NCBI RefSeq assembly: GCF_000744095.1
Contig: NZ_JQLI01000008.1
Span: 1,922,001-1,986,000, forward strand
DNA length: 64,000 nt
Direction: 5' to 3'
DNA from: Cupriavidus necator A5-1
Lineage (GTDB): Bacteria; Pseudomonadota; Gammaproteobacteria; Burkholderiales; Burkholderiaceae
The number at the start of each line of letters is the position of its first letter. Position 1 is the stretch's first letter. The position numbers were made by a program, and so were the translations under genes. Positions 29,655-37,972 of the stretch are shown here, one piece after another. The notes beneath the pieces are model-generated. The model made no database searches. It had not been told where the DNA came from and saw only the letters and a list, made by a program, of their open reading frames with translations.

Positions 29655-29684
29655 ATGCAACGCGACCAACGAGGAGGACCGCAC

Positions 29685-30626
29685 ATGGAGAACGACATGG
29701 CCGCACCCGCCGCCGTGATTCGCCACCTGCAATACGCCAGCCTGCCCAACGGCAGCCGGCTGCACTATGCCAGCGCGGGCGAGCGGGGCAAGCCTTTGAT
29801 GCTGTTCGTGCATGGCTTCCCTGAGTTCTGGTTTGAATGGGAAGCGCAGCTCGCCGAGTTCGGGCGCACGCATTTTGCCGTGGCACCCGACCTGCGCGGC
29901 TACAACTTGTCGAGCAAGCCTCCCGCCGTCGAGGCCTACAAGCCGCGCCATATTGTCGAAGACCTGGTGCAGTTCGTCAGCGCGCTGGGCTATGACCAGG
30001 CCGTGGTGGTGGCGCACGACTGGGGCGGCGCGATCTGCTGGAACCTGGCGATCCAGTTCCCGCAGCTGGTGCGGCAGCTTGTCATCGTCAATTCGCCGCA
30101 CCCCTACCTGTTCGCCAAGGCGCTGGCTACGGATCCGGAGCAGCAGGCCGCTTCCTCCTACATGAACTGGCTGCGCAAGCCGGGCGCGGAAAAGGCACTG
30201 GCGGCCAACGACTTCGCGCTGCTGGACCGGATGCTGGCCGATACCGACGGCAAACCTGCTGCATGGTTCACCGACGAGACGCGGGCGAGGTATCACGCCG
30301 CCTGGTCCCAGCCCGGTGAGGACGGCGTCCACCCGCTTGCCGGCGGCGTCAATTTCTACCGCGCCTCGCCGATGCATCCGCCAGGCGAGGGCGAGCCGCC
30401 GCCCGACATTTCGCGCCTGGACCCGGCTGCCTTTGTCATCAACGTGCCCACCCTGGTGATCTGGGGCGAGCGCGACCGCGCGCTGCCCAAGTCGCTGCTG
30501 GACGGGCTGGGCGAGTTGGTGCCCGACTTGCGCGTGGAACGCATTCCAGAGGGCAGCCATTGGGTTATTCACGAACAGCCGGAGCGGGTCAACCTGTTAA
30601 TCCGCAGCGCGCTGCCGGCTACGTAA
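29685..30626 (+). CDS. Alpha/beta hydrolase (epoxide hydrolase-like)
   Basis: A 313-residue alpha/beta hydrolase. The oxyanion motif is LFVHGFPEFWFEWEAQL, the nucleophile Asp sits in VVAHDWGGAICW, the cap region follows, and the catalytic His is in EGSHWVIHEQPERV. The D-W-G nucleophile fits epoxide hydrolases or dehalogenases. ATG 29685 has GAGGAGGA just upstream and is preferred over ATG 29655, which abuts the previous stop. It is the last gene of the cluster; the terminator begins 22 bases later. Confidence 0.9.
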   Translation: MENDMAAPAAVIRHLQYASLPNGSRLHYASAGERGKPLMLFVHGFPEFWFEWEAQLAEFGRTHFAVAPDLRGYNLSSKPPAVEAYKPRHIVEDLVQFVSALGYDQAVVVAHDWGGAICWNLAIQFPQLVRQLVIVNSPHPYLFAKALATDPEQQAASSYMNWLRKPGAEKALAANDFALLDRMLADTDGKPAAWFTDETRARYHAAWSQPGEDGVHPLAGGVNFYRASPMHPPGEGEPPPDISRLDPAAFVINVPTLVIWGERDRALPKSLLDGLGELVPDLRVERIPEGSHWVIHEQPERVNLLIRSALPAT

Positions 30627-30647
30627 GAAGCCCGCCTACAGCTTCAG

Positions 30648-30672
30648 CCCCGCCTTGATGGCGGGGTTTTTT
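30648..30672 (+). terminator. Rho-independent terminator of the fatty-acid cluster
   Basis: CCCCGCC - TTGAT - GGCGGGG, a perfect 7-bp stem followed by six T. It closes the eleven-gene plus-strand run that begins at 18098. Confidence 0.92.
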
Positions 30673-31043
30673 ATTGCCTGCCGCGGGGCGGACCGGGGGG
30701 CGATCGCGAGCAATACGCACACGGATGCGCAGGTGGCGTGTCGTCAACCCAAGGGCACGCGCTACTGCCCAAAGAACGTCGGAAGCATTTATTGAATAAT
30801 CAGCACAGCGGTCTCTTGATTAAGGACTTGCTTCCATAAAATTCATTGCATTGGGGTAAGTCTCTACTGTGTCCTATCTATTGTCCTATTGAGGTGGCAA
30901 TAATACTGATATATCGTTCCGCCATGTCCGAAATGGCATGATTTCGACGCGTGGATGCCATGTATCGGCCTTCTGCATTTCTATAATTCGATAAATGTAC
31001 ACGATAGTGGCATTTTATTGCGCTCATAGTGAAGGCCGCCAGA
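30673..31043. other. AT-rich intergenic stretch before the decayed region
   Basis: About 370 bases without a gene, much richer in A/T than its surroundings from about 30770 on. It contains a perfect TTATTGAATAA palindrome (30789-30799), a direct repeat of TGTCCTAT at 30870-30877 and 30882-30889 (12-bp period), and an inverted repeat CGAAAT-N6-ATTTCG (30929-30946). These could be operators for the GntR-type gene that follows, or mark foreign DNA. Confidence 0.5.
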
Positions 31044-31825
31044 ATGCAAAATCCCAACTCTCCGATGCCGCGTTACCACCGTATTTACCTGGTATTACGG
31101 CAGAAAATCCTGAGCGGGATTTATGACGAGGGTGGGCTGCCGGCGGAGTTCAGCCTGATGGAACTATATTGCGCGGCATGGGTAACGATTCGGCGGGCGC
31201 TGTCAGAGTTGAGTAACGAGGGCCTGATTTTCCGGCGCGCGGGCAGGGCACTTTCGTCAATGTCGACAACGTCCGGGGCGCCGGTACCCCGCCGCGCCTG
31301 TGCGGGCTGCTCGACAGTCTGCTGGAAGCGGTCGCCGATACCTCGGTACGGCTGGTCGATTTCGGCATGCGCCCCTGCCCGGTAGAGGTGCGCACGGCGC
31401 TGAGGCTGTCGGAGCCGGAAGAAGCGCTGCACGTGGCGCGCGTGCACCTGCACCAGGGCAACCCGGTGTCGCTGATCACCACTTGGTCGCCGCCGCATGT
31501 GGCGCCGCTGCTGAGCACCGACGCGCTGCAGCAGCAGCCGATGCTGGCGCTGATGGAGAACGGCGGCATCCGCATCGGCGATGCCGACCAGGTGCTGTCC
31601 AGCTGCCTGGCGGACGCGCAGGCCGCGGTGCTGCTGGACGAGCCGGTCGGCGCACCGCTGCTGTCCGTCGTGCGCGTAGTGCGCGACATCGACGGCGACC
31701 TGGTCCAGTGGCTGCGGGGCCTGTACCGGCCGCAATGCTACGACTACCGCATGGCGCTCACGCGTGCCGGCGAAGACAAGGCGCGCATCTGGCTTGCGCG
31801 CGACCTGGCCACCGCGGTGCGGTGA
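31044..31825 (+). pseudogene. GntR-family regulator (HTH plus UTRA-like domain), frameshifted
   Basis: The first frame (from ATG 31044, GAAGG 8 bases upstream) gives a GntR winged-helix N-terminus (YHRIYLVLRQKILSGIYDEGG... TIRRALSELSNEGLIFRRA). It then turns into nonsense and stops at 31385. Around 31241 a different frame continues the family pattern (GQGTFVNVDNVRGAG...) through a UTRA-like ligand domain to ALTRAGEDKARIWLARDL and a stop at 31825. The shift is explained by loss of one G in the GCGCGGGCAG run. Unless this is a sequencing error, the gene is dead. It would have regulated the adjacent transport genes. Confidence 0.8.
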
Positions 31826-31909
31826 GCCTTAAAACAACAAGATCCTATGAGACAGGACAAACCGATGCTTAAAATCAGCGTGTCGTGCTTGGCTCACAGG
31901 GGAGACATC

Positions 31910-33046
31910 ATGCGTACAGATATCGAGGAGCGGGTGTTGGCGGTATCGCTCGAACTGGCGGCCGCGAAGTGGAAGGTCGCGTTACACGACGGTCACCGCG
32001 AGCAGTCTGCGGTGCATACGGTCGCGCAGCCGCAAGCCTCAGCGCGTCTGCAGGCGGTGCTGGACCTGATCGAACAGCACAAAAAGAAGTGGTCCCTACC
32101 AGCCGGGGTGCGCGTCGTCGTAAGCTACGAGGCCGGCCAGGACGGGTTCTGGATCTGTCGCGCGCTTCAGGCGCACGGCATCAAGTGCTACGTCATCGAT
32201 CCGGCCAGCATTCCGGTTGAACGCCACAAGCGGCGCGCGAAGACCGACCGGCTCGATGTCATCAAGCTGGTGATCAACCTGCGCGCATGGCTACGCGGCG
32301 AGCGCGACCGCATGCACGTGGTTCACGCGCCATCGCCGCAGGACGAAGCGTCGCGGCACCTGATGCGCGATCGCGGGCAACTGCAGAAGGAAGTGCTGCA
32401 GCACCGCGACCGCATGCGCAAACTGCTGGCCACGTTCGGCTGCTGGGATGAGGTGGATCACAAGCACTTCGCCGGCCGGCTCGCCCGTGACGAGGTGAAG
32501 TGTCACGACGGCGCGCCGTTGCCGCCCGAAATGCGCGAGCGGCTGCTGCGCGAGTGCGAACGGCTGGCGCTGGCACAACAGCAACTCGCGGCGCTGGAGA
32601 AGACGCGGCAGGCAAGCCTGCCCGCACCCGCGCGCAAGCGACGCGATGACCTGGCGCGCCTGAAAGGGATTGGCGAAGTGGGCGCGTCGCGCCTCGCGCT
32701 CGAACTGTTCTGGAGGGACTTCAGCAACCGGCGCCAAGTTGGTGCCTGTACCGGTCTGGTGCCCCAGCCCTACGACAGCGGCGAGAGCCAGGTCGACCAG
32801 GGCATCAGCAAACAGGGCAACCGACGAGTGCGCGCGTTACTGGTCGAGATGGCATGGTGCTGGCTGCGCCACCAACCCGACAGTGCACTCACGCGCTGGT
32901 TCAACGCGCGCACCCAGAGCACGGGACCAAACCGGCGGGCCCGGCGCATCGCGATCGTTGCAGTCGCACGGCGACTCGCCATTGCGCTGTGGCGCTATCT
33001 GAAAGACGGTGAGATTCCCGAAGGCGCACGGCTGAAGTCAGCGTAG
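31910..33046 (+). CDS. IS110-family transposase (DEDD-type recombinase)
   Basis: A 378-residue recombinase. The N-terminal RuvC-like DEDD domain shows VVVSYEAGQDGFWICRAL and RRAKTDRLDVIKLV. The C-terminal Transposase_20 domain shows RLKGIGEVGASRLALELF and ACTGLVPQPYDSGESQVDQGISKQGNRRVRALLVEMAW, which includes the candidate nucleophilic serine. The position of the usual first Asp (family IDVSK) reads VSLELAAAKWKVAL, a Glu variant. ATG 31910 has AGGGGAGA upstream; earlier ATGs lack one. The gene looks intact, so the element could still be active. Confidence 0.93.
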   Translation: MRTDIEERVLAVSLELAAAKWKVALHDGHREQSAVHTVAQPQASARLQAVLDLIEQHKKKWSLPAGVRVVVSYEAGQDGFWICRALQAHGIKCYVIDPASIPVERHKRRAKTDRLDVIKLVINLRAWLRGERDRMHVVHAPSPQDEASRHLMRDRGQLQKEVLQHRDRMRKLLATFGCWDEVDHKHFAGRLARDEVKCHDGAPLPPEMRERLLRECERLALAQQQLAALEKTRQASLPAPARKRRDDLARLKGIGEVGASRLALELFWRDFSNRRQVGACTGLVPQPYDSGESQVDQGISKQGNRRVRALLVEMAWCWLRHQPDSALTRWFNARTQSTGPNRRARRIAIVAVARRLAIALWRYLKDGEIPEGARLKSA

Positions 33047-33353
33047 GCTCCCAAAAAAAGTTTTGCAGGAAGGAGGTAACGGTCGGTCAGGGCAACTACG
33101 CAAGCACAAACGGTCTGAGGTGAACATGCCCGTTCTCCTCCCGGGTTGCTGATGCAACCGATTTACCAAGATGGGGCATGTCTCCTGGTTGATGATTCCG
33201 GCGTAATGCGCATGCAGGACGAGGCCGGCCAAGCGCCGGCGGATAGAAGGTGGTCAGACGTCACGTCTGACGCGCGCACAAACGGCTTCAGACTATGCCG
33301 CACGTAGGAAGTTTGATCGTCGATCGACTAGCCCCAACCTCCCAAAGGGACTT
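33047..33353 (+). ncRNA. Candidate guide (bridge) RNA region in the IS110 3' tail
   Basis: About 300 bases between the transposase stop and the putative right end hold no ORF. They contain several strong helices, for example GTCAGACG-TCA-CGTCTGAC (33253-33271) and a GCCGG/CCGGC pairing near 33224-33240. IS110-family elements are known to encode a structured bridge RNA in a non-coding end, upstream in the IS110 group and downstream in the IS1111 group. The 5' non-coding part here is short, so the 3' tail is the likelier site. Boundaries and loops are not defined. Confidence 0.3.
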
Positions 33354-33388
33354 GACAAACCACTGCTCATAGAAGGGAGGAGACCACC

Positions 33389-34197
33389 ATGACGACAACC
33401 TATCCGGCAAGACGCCGATTCCCGGGGCCAGGCCGCACTGCTCGGCGCGGGTGCCCTGGCGCCGCAGATCGCACGGGCCCAGCTCAAGCCGGTGCGCATT
33501 GGTGCTTGCGATTGCCGACATCAACGCCGCCGGCGGCATCAAGTCCATGGGCGGCGCCAGGCTGGAAGCGGTGCTGGGCGATGCCCAGTCGCAGCCGGAG
33601 ATCGGCGCGGCCGAGGTCGAGAAGATGAACGAGGCCGGCGTCAGCGCGGTGGTCGGCGCCTATGCCAGCGCGATCTGCCTGGCGACCACGCAGGCGGCGG
33701 CCCCGCATGGCCTGGCGCACGTGGTCGACGTGGGCGTGGCCGATGCGATCGTCGAGCGCGGCCTGACCAACACGTTCCGCTTCGGCACCGGCTACAAGGT
33801 CGCGACCGAAACCGCCATGAGCAACCTGCGCACCCTCAACCAGCTCAGCGGCAACCGCGCGCGCACCGCGATGATCATCCACGAGGAATCGCTCTTTGGC
33901 AGCGGCACGGCCAAGCTGCTGGGCCAGCGTTTGCCGGAGTTCGGCTTCGAGGTCAAGGAGGTGGTCAGGCACGCCAACCCCACGCGCGACTTCGGCAATA
34001 TCGTGCTGCGGATGAAGGCGGCCAACCCGGACATCGTGATCGCGGCCAACTACTACAACGAGTACGCCTTGCTGATGCGCACCATGCAGCAGCAGAAGTT
34101 CCGGCCCAAGGCGGTCTACTCGGTCCTGGGCGGGGCGGCCTCCAGCTTCAAGTTCGTCAAGGAGTTCCCCACCGCGGCGCAGCACGTGCTGGACTGA
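33389..34197 (+). pseudogene. LIV-type ABC substrate-binding protein remnant
   Basis: ATG 33389 has an excellent ribosome site (GGGAGGAGA). The sequence encodes a twin-arginine-like leader in shifted frames (RRRF...QAALLGAGALAPQIARAQLKPVRIG). The expected LLPLSG...-type segment is missing, and a long intact middle follows (LAIADINAAGGIKSMGGARLEAVLGDAQSQPEIGAAEVEKM ... SSFKFVKEFPTAAQHVLD). The frame then hits TGA. At least one frameshift and one internal deletion, plus loss of the C-terminal third, make it non-functional. It differs clearly from the intact binding protein at 10.7 kb. Confidence 0.8.
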
Positions 34198-34201
34198 AAC
34201 C

Positions 34202-34560
34202 ACTGGTCCCGCTTTGCCTCGGCGCCGCTGTGGCTGGTCGCGCTTCGGTGCCTGTCTCATGGCAGTGCGGGACAGCGAAGACGCGGCGAAGGCGCTTGGC
34301 ATCGATGTGCTGCGCGTCAAGCTGGTAGCCATTGCCATGTCCGCGGCGCTGATGGCGGCGGCCGGCGTTTTTTACACGCAGTACCTGCAGTACCTCGATC
34401 CGCATATCGCCTACGGCCCGGCCTTCTCGGTGGCGGCGCTGGTGGGCGCGGTGATCGGCGGCACGGCCACGGTGTTCGGCCCGCTGCTCGGCGCGGTGGC
34501 GCTGCAACTGTTCAACGAGCTGACGCGCAATGCGCTGGGCGATGTGCCGGGCGTGAGCCC
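34202..34560 (+). pseudogene. LivM-type permease fragment
   Basis: Directly after the truncated binding protein, a short fragment in two frames reads RFASAPLWLVAL and then AVRDSEDAAKALGIDVLRVKLVAIAMSAALMAAAGVFYTQYLQY...GGTATVFGPLLGAVALQLFNELTRNALGDVPGVS. This is the C-terminal part of a LivM permease, including its conserved AVRDSE-A-A-ALGI cytoplasmic loop. The N-terminal half and the true C-terminus are gone. Confidence 0.8.
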
Positions 34561-34561
34561 C

Positions 34562-34762
34562 CGACGCCAGCTACCGGCAGTTCGTGCTGGGTGCGGACTA
34601 CACCCTGTCCAGGCGCACCGATATTATGCGATGGCGATCTACCAGAAGGCATCGGGGATCGATTCCACCGGCCGGGGCGCGATAGCCGCGATCAATGGCG
34701 TACGCCCGTCGGCCGATGACAGCCAGGCGGTGTTGCGCGTGGGCCTGCGCCACAAGTTCTGA
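34562..34762 (+). pseudogene. Outer-membrane porin C-terminal fragment
   Basis: Two frames give SYRQFVLGADYTLSRRTDI and then YAMAIYQKASGIDSTG...QAVLRVGLRHKF. This is the last beta-strands of a Gram-negative general porin with the terminal Phe needed for outer-membrane insertion. One base is missing near 34623. The rest of the gene is absent, so this is a deletion scar joined to the LivM fragment. Confidence 0.75.
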
Positions 34763-34774
34763 CGCAGGGGTACG

Positions 34775-34799
34775 GACCGCGGGGCAGGCCCCCGCGGTC
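34775..34799. terminator. Bidirectional hairpin between convergent genes
   Basis: GACCGCGGGG - CAGGC - CCCCGCGGTC, a perfect 10-bp stem with 5-nt loop, lies between the porin fragment and the end of the macrodomain gene. There is no U-tract, so termination strength is uncertain. Confidence 0.5.
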
Positions 34800-34805
34800 A
34801 CCGTC

Positions 34806-35327
34806 TCAGGTCAAACGCTCCCGATACAGGCGGTAGTTCTCATCGTCGAAGCAGACGAAGGTCACCTGCTCGATCTCGGGCGCCTCCGCCAGCGCCTCGC
34901 GTACGGCCGCGATGGCGATATCCGCCGCGCGCTCGCGCGGGAAGCCATAGATGCCGGTGCTGATATTGGGGAAGGCCAGCCTGCGCAGGTGATGCTGCGC
35001 CGCCAGGCGGATGCTGTTGCGGTAGGCGTTGGCGAGCTGTTCGTCCTCGCCCTGGCCACCGCCGTGCCAGACCGGCCCGACCGCGTGGATCACGTACGGT
35101 GCGGGCAGGCGCCCGCCGGTGGTGATCACCGCCTCGCCGGTGGGGCAGCCGCCTTGCGCGTCGCGGATCGCGCGGCAGGCCTCCATGATGGCGGGGCCTC
35201 CGGCCCCGTGGATGGCGCCGTCGACCCCGCCGCCGCCCAGCAGCCCGCTGTTGGCCGCGTTGACGATGGCATCGACTTCCATCCTGGTGATGTCGCCATG
35301 GACTACCTGCAAGTGCTCGCCGGTCAT
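34806..35327 (-). CDS. ymdB: Macrodomain protein, O-acetyl-ADP-ribose deacetylase (YmdB-type)
   Basis: A 173-residue single macrodomain. Typical motifs are GDITRMEVDAIVNAANSGLLGGGGVDGAIHGAGG, TGEAVITTGGRLPAPYVIHAVGP, and FPNISTGIYGFPRERAADIA, which form the ADP-ribose pocket with the conserved Asn and Asp. The family removes acetyl from O-acetyl-ADP-ribose or mono-ADP-ribose from proteins; YmdB also modulates RNase III in E. coli. It is cytoplasmic and is encoded at the edge of the decayed region, downstream of the iron alcohol dehydrogenase gene on the same strand. Confidence 0.94.
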   Translation of the reverse strand: MTGEHLQVVHGDITRMEVDAIVNAANSGLLGGGGVDGAIHGAGGPAIMEACRAIRDAQGGCPTGEAVITTGGRLPAPYVIHAVGPVWHGGGQGEDEQLANAYRNSIRLAAQHHLRRLAFPNISTGIYGFPRERAADIAIAAVREALAEAPEIEQVTFVCFDDENYRLYRERLT

Positions 35328-35354
35328 GGTGTCTCCTGCTCAGTGGAGGGAGGG

Positions 35355-35390
35355 CCGCCGGCCGGTCCGGCTCAATTGACCGGCCGGCGG
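35355..35390 (-). terminator. Long hairpin between Fe-ADH and macrodomain genes
   Basis: CCGCCGGCCGGTC pairs perfectly with GACCGGCCGGCGG over 13 bp around a 10-nt loop. It starts 20 bases after the Fe-ADH stop in the transcribed direction. No strong U-run is seen; it may separate expression of the two genes. Confidence 0.5.
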
Positions 35391-35409
35391 GTATGCGCTG
35401 CGTAGGGCA

Positions 35410-36558
35410 CTACATGGATTGCTCAAGCATACGCCGATAATCCTCGGCGCTGGCCTCTTTCGGATTGGTCTTGTGGCAGTGGTCGACCAGCGCGCCCGCA
35501 ATTACCTTGTCGAACATGGCTTCGGTGACGCCCATCTGGCGCAGCCCGGTCGGCAGGCCCAGGCGCGCGGTCATGTCGTGCACGGCCTGCGCGATATCGG
35601 CATCCTCAGGCAGGTGCATGGCGCGGCGCAGGCGCGCATAGCGGTGGTCGCGCACCACGGTGGGCGCGTCGGCGTTAAAGCGCAGCACCGCGGGCATCAC
35701 CACCGCATTGAGCGTGCCGTGGTGCAGGCCAGTGCGGCCGTCGATCTTCAGCCCACCGAGCGGGTGCGACAGCGAATGCACGCAGCCCAGCCCCTTCTGG
35801 AACGCCATCGCGCCTTGCATCGACGCGCTCATCATGTTCAGCCGCGCCTCGCGGTCCTGGCCGTCGCGGGTGGCGCGCTCGATATGGGCCCAGGCGCGCT
35901 CCAGGCCGTCGAGCGCGATACCGTCGGCGGGCGGGTTGAAGGCGGGCGCAAGGAAGGTCTCGACGCAATGCGCGATCGCGTCCATGCCGGTGGCGGCGGT
36001 CAGACCCGCGGGCAGCCCCAGCGTCAGTTCCGGGTCGCAGACGGCGGACTTGGGCAGCAGGTGCCAGGAATGGAAGCCCAGCTTGCGGCCGTCGTCGAGG
36101 ATGATGATGGCGCCGCGCGCCACTTCGCTGCCGGTGCCGGAGGTGGTGGGCACGGCGATCAGTGGCGCGGCCTGGTCGGTAATCTTGCCGCTGCCGCCTT
36201 CGATGGTGGCGTAGGTGGTCAGCTCGCCCGGGTGCGTGGCCAGGATGGCGATGCCCTTGGCCAGGTCGATCGACGATCCGCCGCCCACCGCCACCAGCCC
36301 GTCGCAGCCGGATTCCCGATACTGCGCCGCGGCCTTTCGCACCATGGCCTCGGTCGGGTTCGACGGGGTTTCGTCGAACACGGCGACGTCAACGCCCTGC
36401 ATCGCATCGATGGCGCGCTGGGCCACGCCGGCGGCGACCACGCCCTTGTCGGTCACCAGCAGCGGGCGGCGGATGCCGATGCGCTCGCATTCGGACTTGA
36501 GCAGGCTTACCGCGCCGAAATCCAGGTGGATGTGGGTCAGATAGTAGATAAACGCCAT
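35410..36558 (-). CDS. Iron-containing alcohol dehydrogenase
   Basis: A 382-residue group III alcohol dehydrogenase. NAD-binding GGGSSIDLAKG is at about residue 92. The metal ligands fall in GMDAIAHCVE (Asp, His), CVHSLSHPLGG (His) and GLHHGTLNAVVMP (His). The enzyme interconverts an alcohol and aldehyde or a related hydroxy acid and oxo acid; substrate unknown. It is transcribed away from the esterase at 36911, and the shared upstream region contains operator-like site C. Confidence 0.93.
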   Translation of the reverse strand: MAFIYYLTHIHLDFGAVSLLKSECERIGIRRPLLVTDKGVVAAGVAQRAIDAMQGVDVAVFDETPSNPTEAMVRKAAAQYRESGCDGLVAVGGGSSIDLAKGIAILATHPGELTTYATIEGGSGKITDQAAPLIAVPTTSGTGSEVARGAIIILDDGRKLGFHSWHLLPKSAVCDPELTLGLPAGLTAATGMDAIAHCVETFLAPAFNPPADGIALDGLERAWAHIERATRDGQDREARLNMMSASMQGAMAFQKGLGCVHSLSHPLGGLKIDGRTGLHHGTLNAVVMPAVLRFNADAPTVVRDHRYARLRRAMHLPEDADIAQAVHDMTARLGLPTGLRQMGVTEAMFDKVIAGALVDHCHKTNPKEASAEDYRRMLEQSM

Positions 36559-36910
36559 GTCTGCTTGTCTCCTGCTGTTATCTGCCGCGAATCTGCCAGG
36601 AAAGCTGCCCGGATGGGAAGCTGGCCAGGCGCGCTGCGTTGCGTTTCAATGGAGTTTCTAGTTGTGTTTCTGGGGCGCCAGCGGCGCGCACCAGCCGATC
36701 ATCGCGCAAAAACTCGCCGCGTGGCAGACTGGTCCGGCGATTTCGGGGTTATCTCGTACTGCCGGGAGCCGGAAACACTGGCATCATACTAAAATCGAAC
36801 GACCGTTCACTATTCGAACTTCTGCCGAGGCGGGCGAAGCCCAACACACTTTGACGCGCTCCGACACACCGTGGTGTGCCGCCGGCGCCGGTCTCGAAAC
36901 CACCTACTTC
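36559..36910. other. Divergent intergenic region Fe-ADH / esterase
   Basis: About 350 bases with no supported gene. The part from 36780 to 36830 is AT-rich and holds the perfect operator-like palindrome at 36797-36808. Nothing else stands out. Confidence 0.5.
36797..36808. promoter_or_regulatory. TetR-type operator-like site, copy C (perfect palindrome)
   Basis: GAACGACCGTTC, palindromic apart from its two central bases, sits in the context AAAATCGAACGACCGTTCAC followed by TATT. It is 102 bases before the esterase ATG and 239 bases before the divergent Fe-ADH start. The context is shared with copies A and B. Confidence 0.55.
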
Positions 36911-37924
36911 ATGTCCGCTGTCCCGTCTTCCATCCCCGCCACGCCCGGCATGCCGTCCAGCCCGCTCGACCCGCAGGTTGCGGCGCTGCTGGACCTGATC
37001 GCGCGCGCCAAGCGGCCGCCGATCCACGTGATGGACCCGGAAGACGCCAAGATCGCCTACGAAAAAAGCGCGCCGATCCTCGATATCAACCCGCCGGCAG
37101 TGCACGCGGTGGAAGACCTGCACGTTTGCGCGCACGACGGCCATGGCATCCCGGTACGGCTGTACGCGCCGCGTGAGGCGAGCTGGGCCGAGCCGCTGCC
37201 GCTGCTGGTGTATTTCCACGGCGGCGGCTTCACGGTGGGCAGTGTCGATTCGCACGATGCGCTGTGCCGGCTGCTGTGCGGCCAGGCGGATTGCATGGTG
37301 CTGTCGGTGGACTACCGCCTCGGGCCGCAATGGCGCTTCCCGACCGCGGCCAATGATGCCTTCGACGCGCTGCACTGGGTCTTCGAGGAGGCCGGGCGCC
37401 TGGGCGCCGACCCGGCGCGCATCGCGCTGGGCGGCGACAGCGCCGGCGGCACGCTGGCCGCGGCGTGCGCGGTCGAGGCGCGCAATACCGGCCTGGCGCC
37501 GGTGCTGCAGCTGTTGATCTATCCCGGCACCTGCGCGCGCCAGAACACGGCGTCGCACCGCGCGCTGGCCGAGGGCTACCTGCTGACCGCCGAGATGATC
37601 CGCTGGTTCTTTTCCCAGTACCTGGACCAGGAAGCCAGCCGCGACGACTGGCGCTTCGCGCCGCTGGACGGTGGCGGCACCGGTGCCGATGTGGGCGGCG
37701 TGTGCCCGGCCTGGATCGCCGTGGCCGGCTACGACCCGCTACATGACGAGGGCGTTGCCTACGCCGACAAGCTGCGCGCCGCGGGCGTGGCCGCCACGCT
37801 GGCGGACTACCCCGGCATGATCCACGATTTCTTCAAGCTGGGCCGGTTCGTGCCGGCGGTGGCGCAGGCGCATGCCGATGCCGTCGCCGCGCTGCGCGCC
37901 GCGTTCGGCCACCCCGAAAACTAA
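36911..37924 (+). CDS. Alpha/beta hydrolase, HSL family (acetyl-esterase/Aes-like)
   Basis: A 337-residue esterase. The hormone-sensitive-lipase oxyanion motif HGGG is in LVYFHGGGFTVGS. The nucleophile is in ALGGDSAGGTLAA, Asp in AGYDPLHDEGVAYA, and His in YPGMIHDFFKLG. It should hydrolyse short- to medium-chain carboxylic esters in the cytoplasm, since no signal peptide is visible. It is followed after 48 bases by the TctC-like gene, so they may be co-expressed. Confidence 0.92.
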   Translation: MSAVPSSIPATPGMPSSPLDPQVAALLDLIARAKRPPIHVMDPEDAKIAYEKSAPILDINPPAVHAVEDLHVCAHDGHGIPVRLYAPREASWAEPLPLLVYFHGGGFTVGSVDSHDALCRLLCGQADCMVLSVDYRLGPQWRFPTAANDAFDALHWVFEEAGRLGADPARIALGGDSAGGTLAAACAVEARNTGLAPVLQLLIYPGTCARQNTASHRALAEGYLLTAEMIRWFFSQYLDQEASRDDWRFAPLDGGGTGADVGGVCPAWIAVAGYDPLHDEGVAYADKLRAAGVAATLADYPGMIHDFFKLGRFVPAVAQAHADAVAALRAAFGHPEN

Positions 37925-37972
37925 AAACTTCCTCTTTCAGCAGTGACTCGCAGCACAAGGAGACATAGTCAA

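Larger units (their letters stand above)
31856..33361 (+). mobile_element. IS110-family insertion sequence, approximate limits
   Basis: The element carries one transposase gene and a long 3' non-coding tail. The limits are tentative: the 8-mer GACAAACC occurs at 31856-31863 and again at 33354-33361, 1,498 bases apart. This would give an element of about 1.5 kb, normal for the family. There are no long terminal inverted repeats, as expected for IS110. It sits between the frameshifted GntR gene and the remnant of a binding-protein gene, whose own ribosome site and ATG begin just beyond the right end. Confidence 0.65.

Noticed and set aside
33047..33353. Small ORFs in the IS tail as passenger genes
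   Set aside because: Frames of 60-86 codons lack ribosome sites and known domains; RNA structure is the better explanation.
30673..34805. Integrated genomic island with tRNA attachment site
   Set aside because: No integrase, tRNA or flanking direct repeats longer than the 8-mer at the IS ends were found; local decay plus one IS explains the region.
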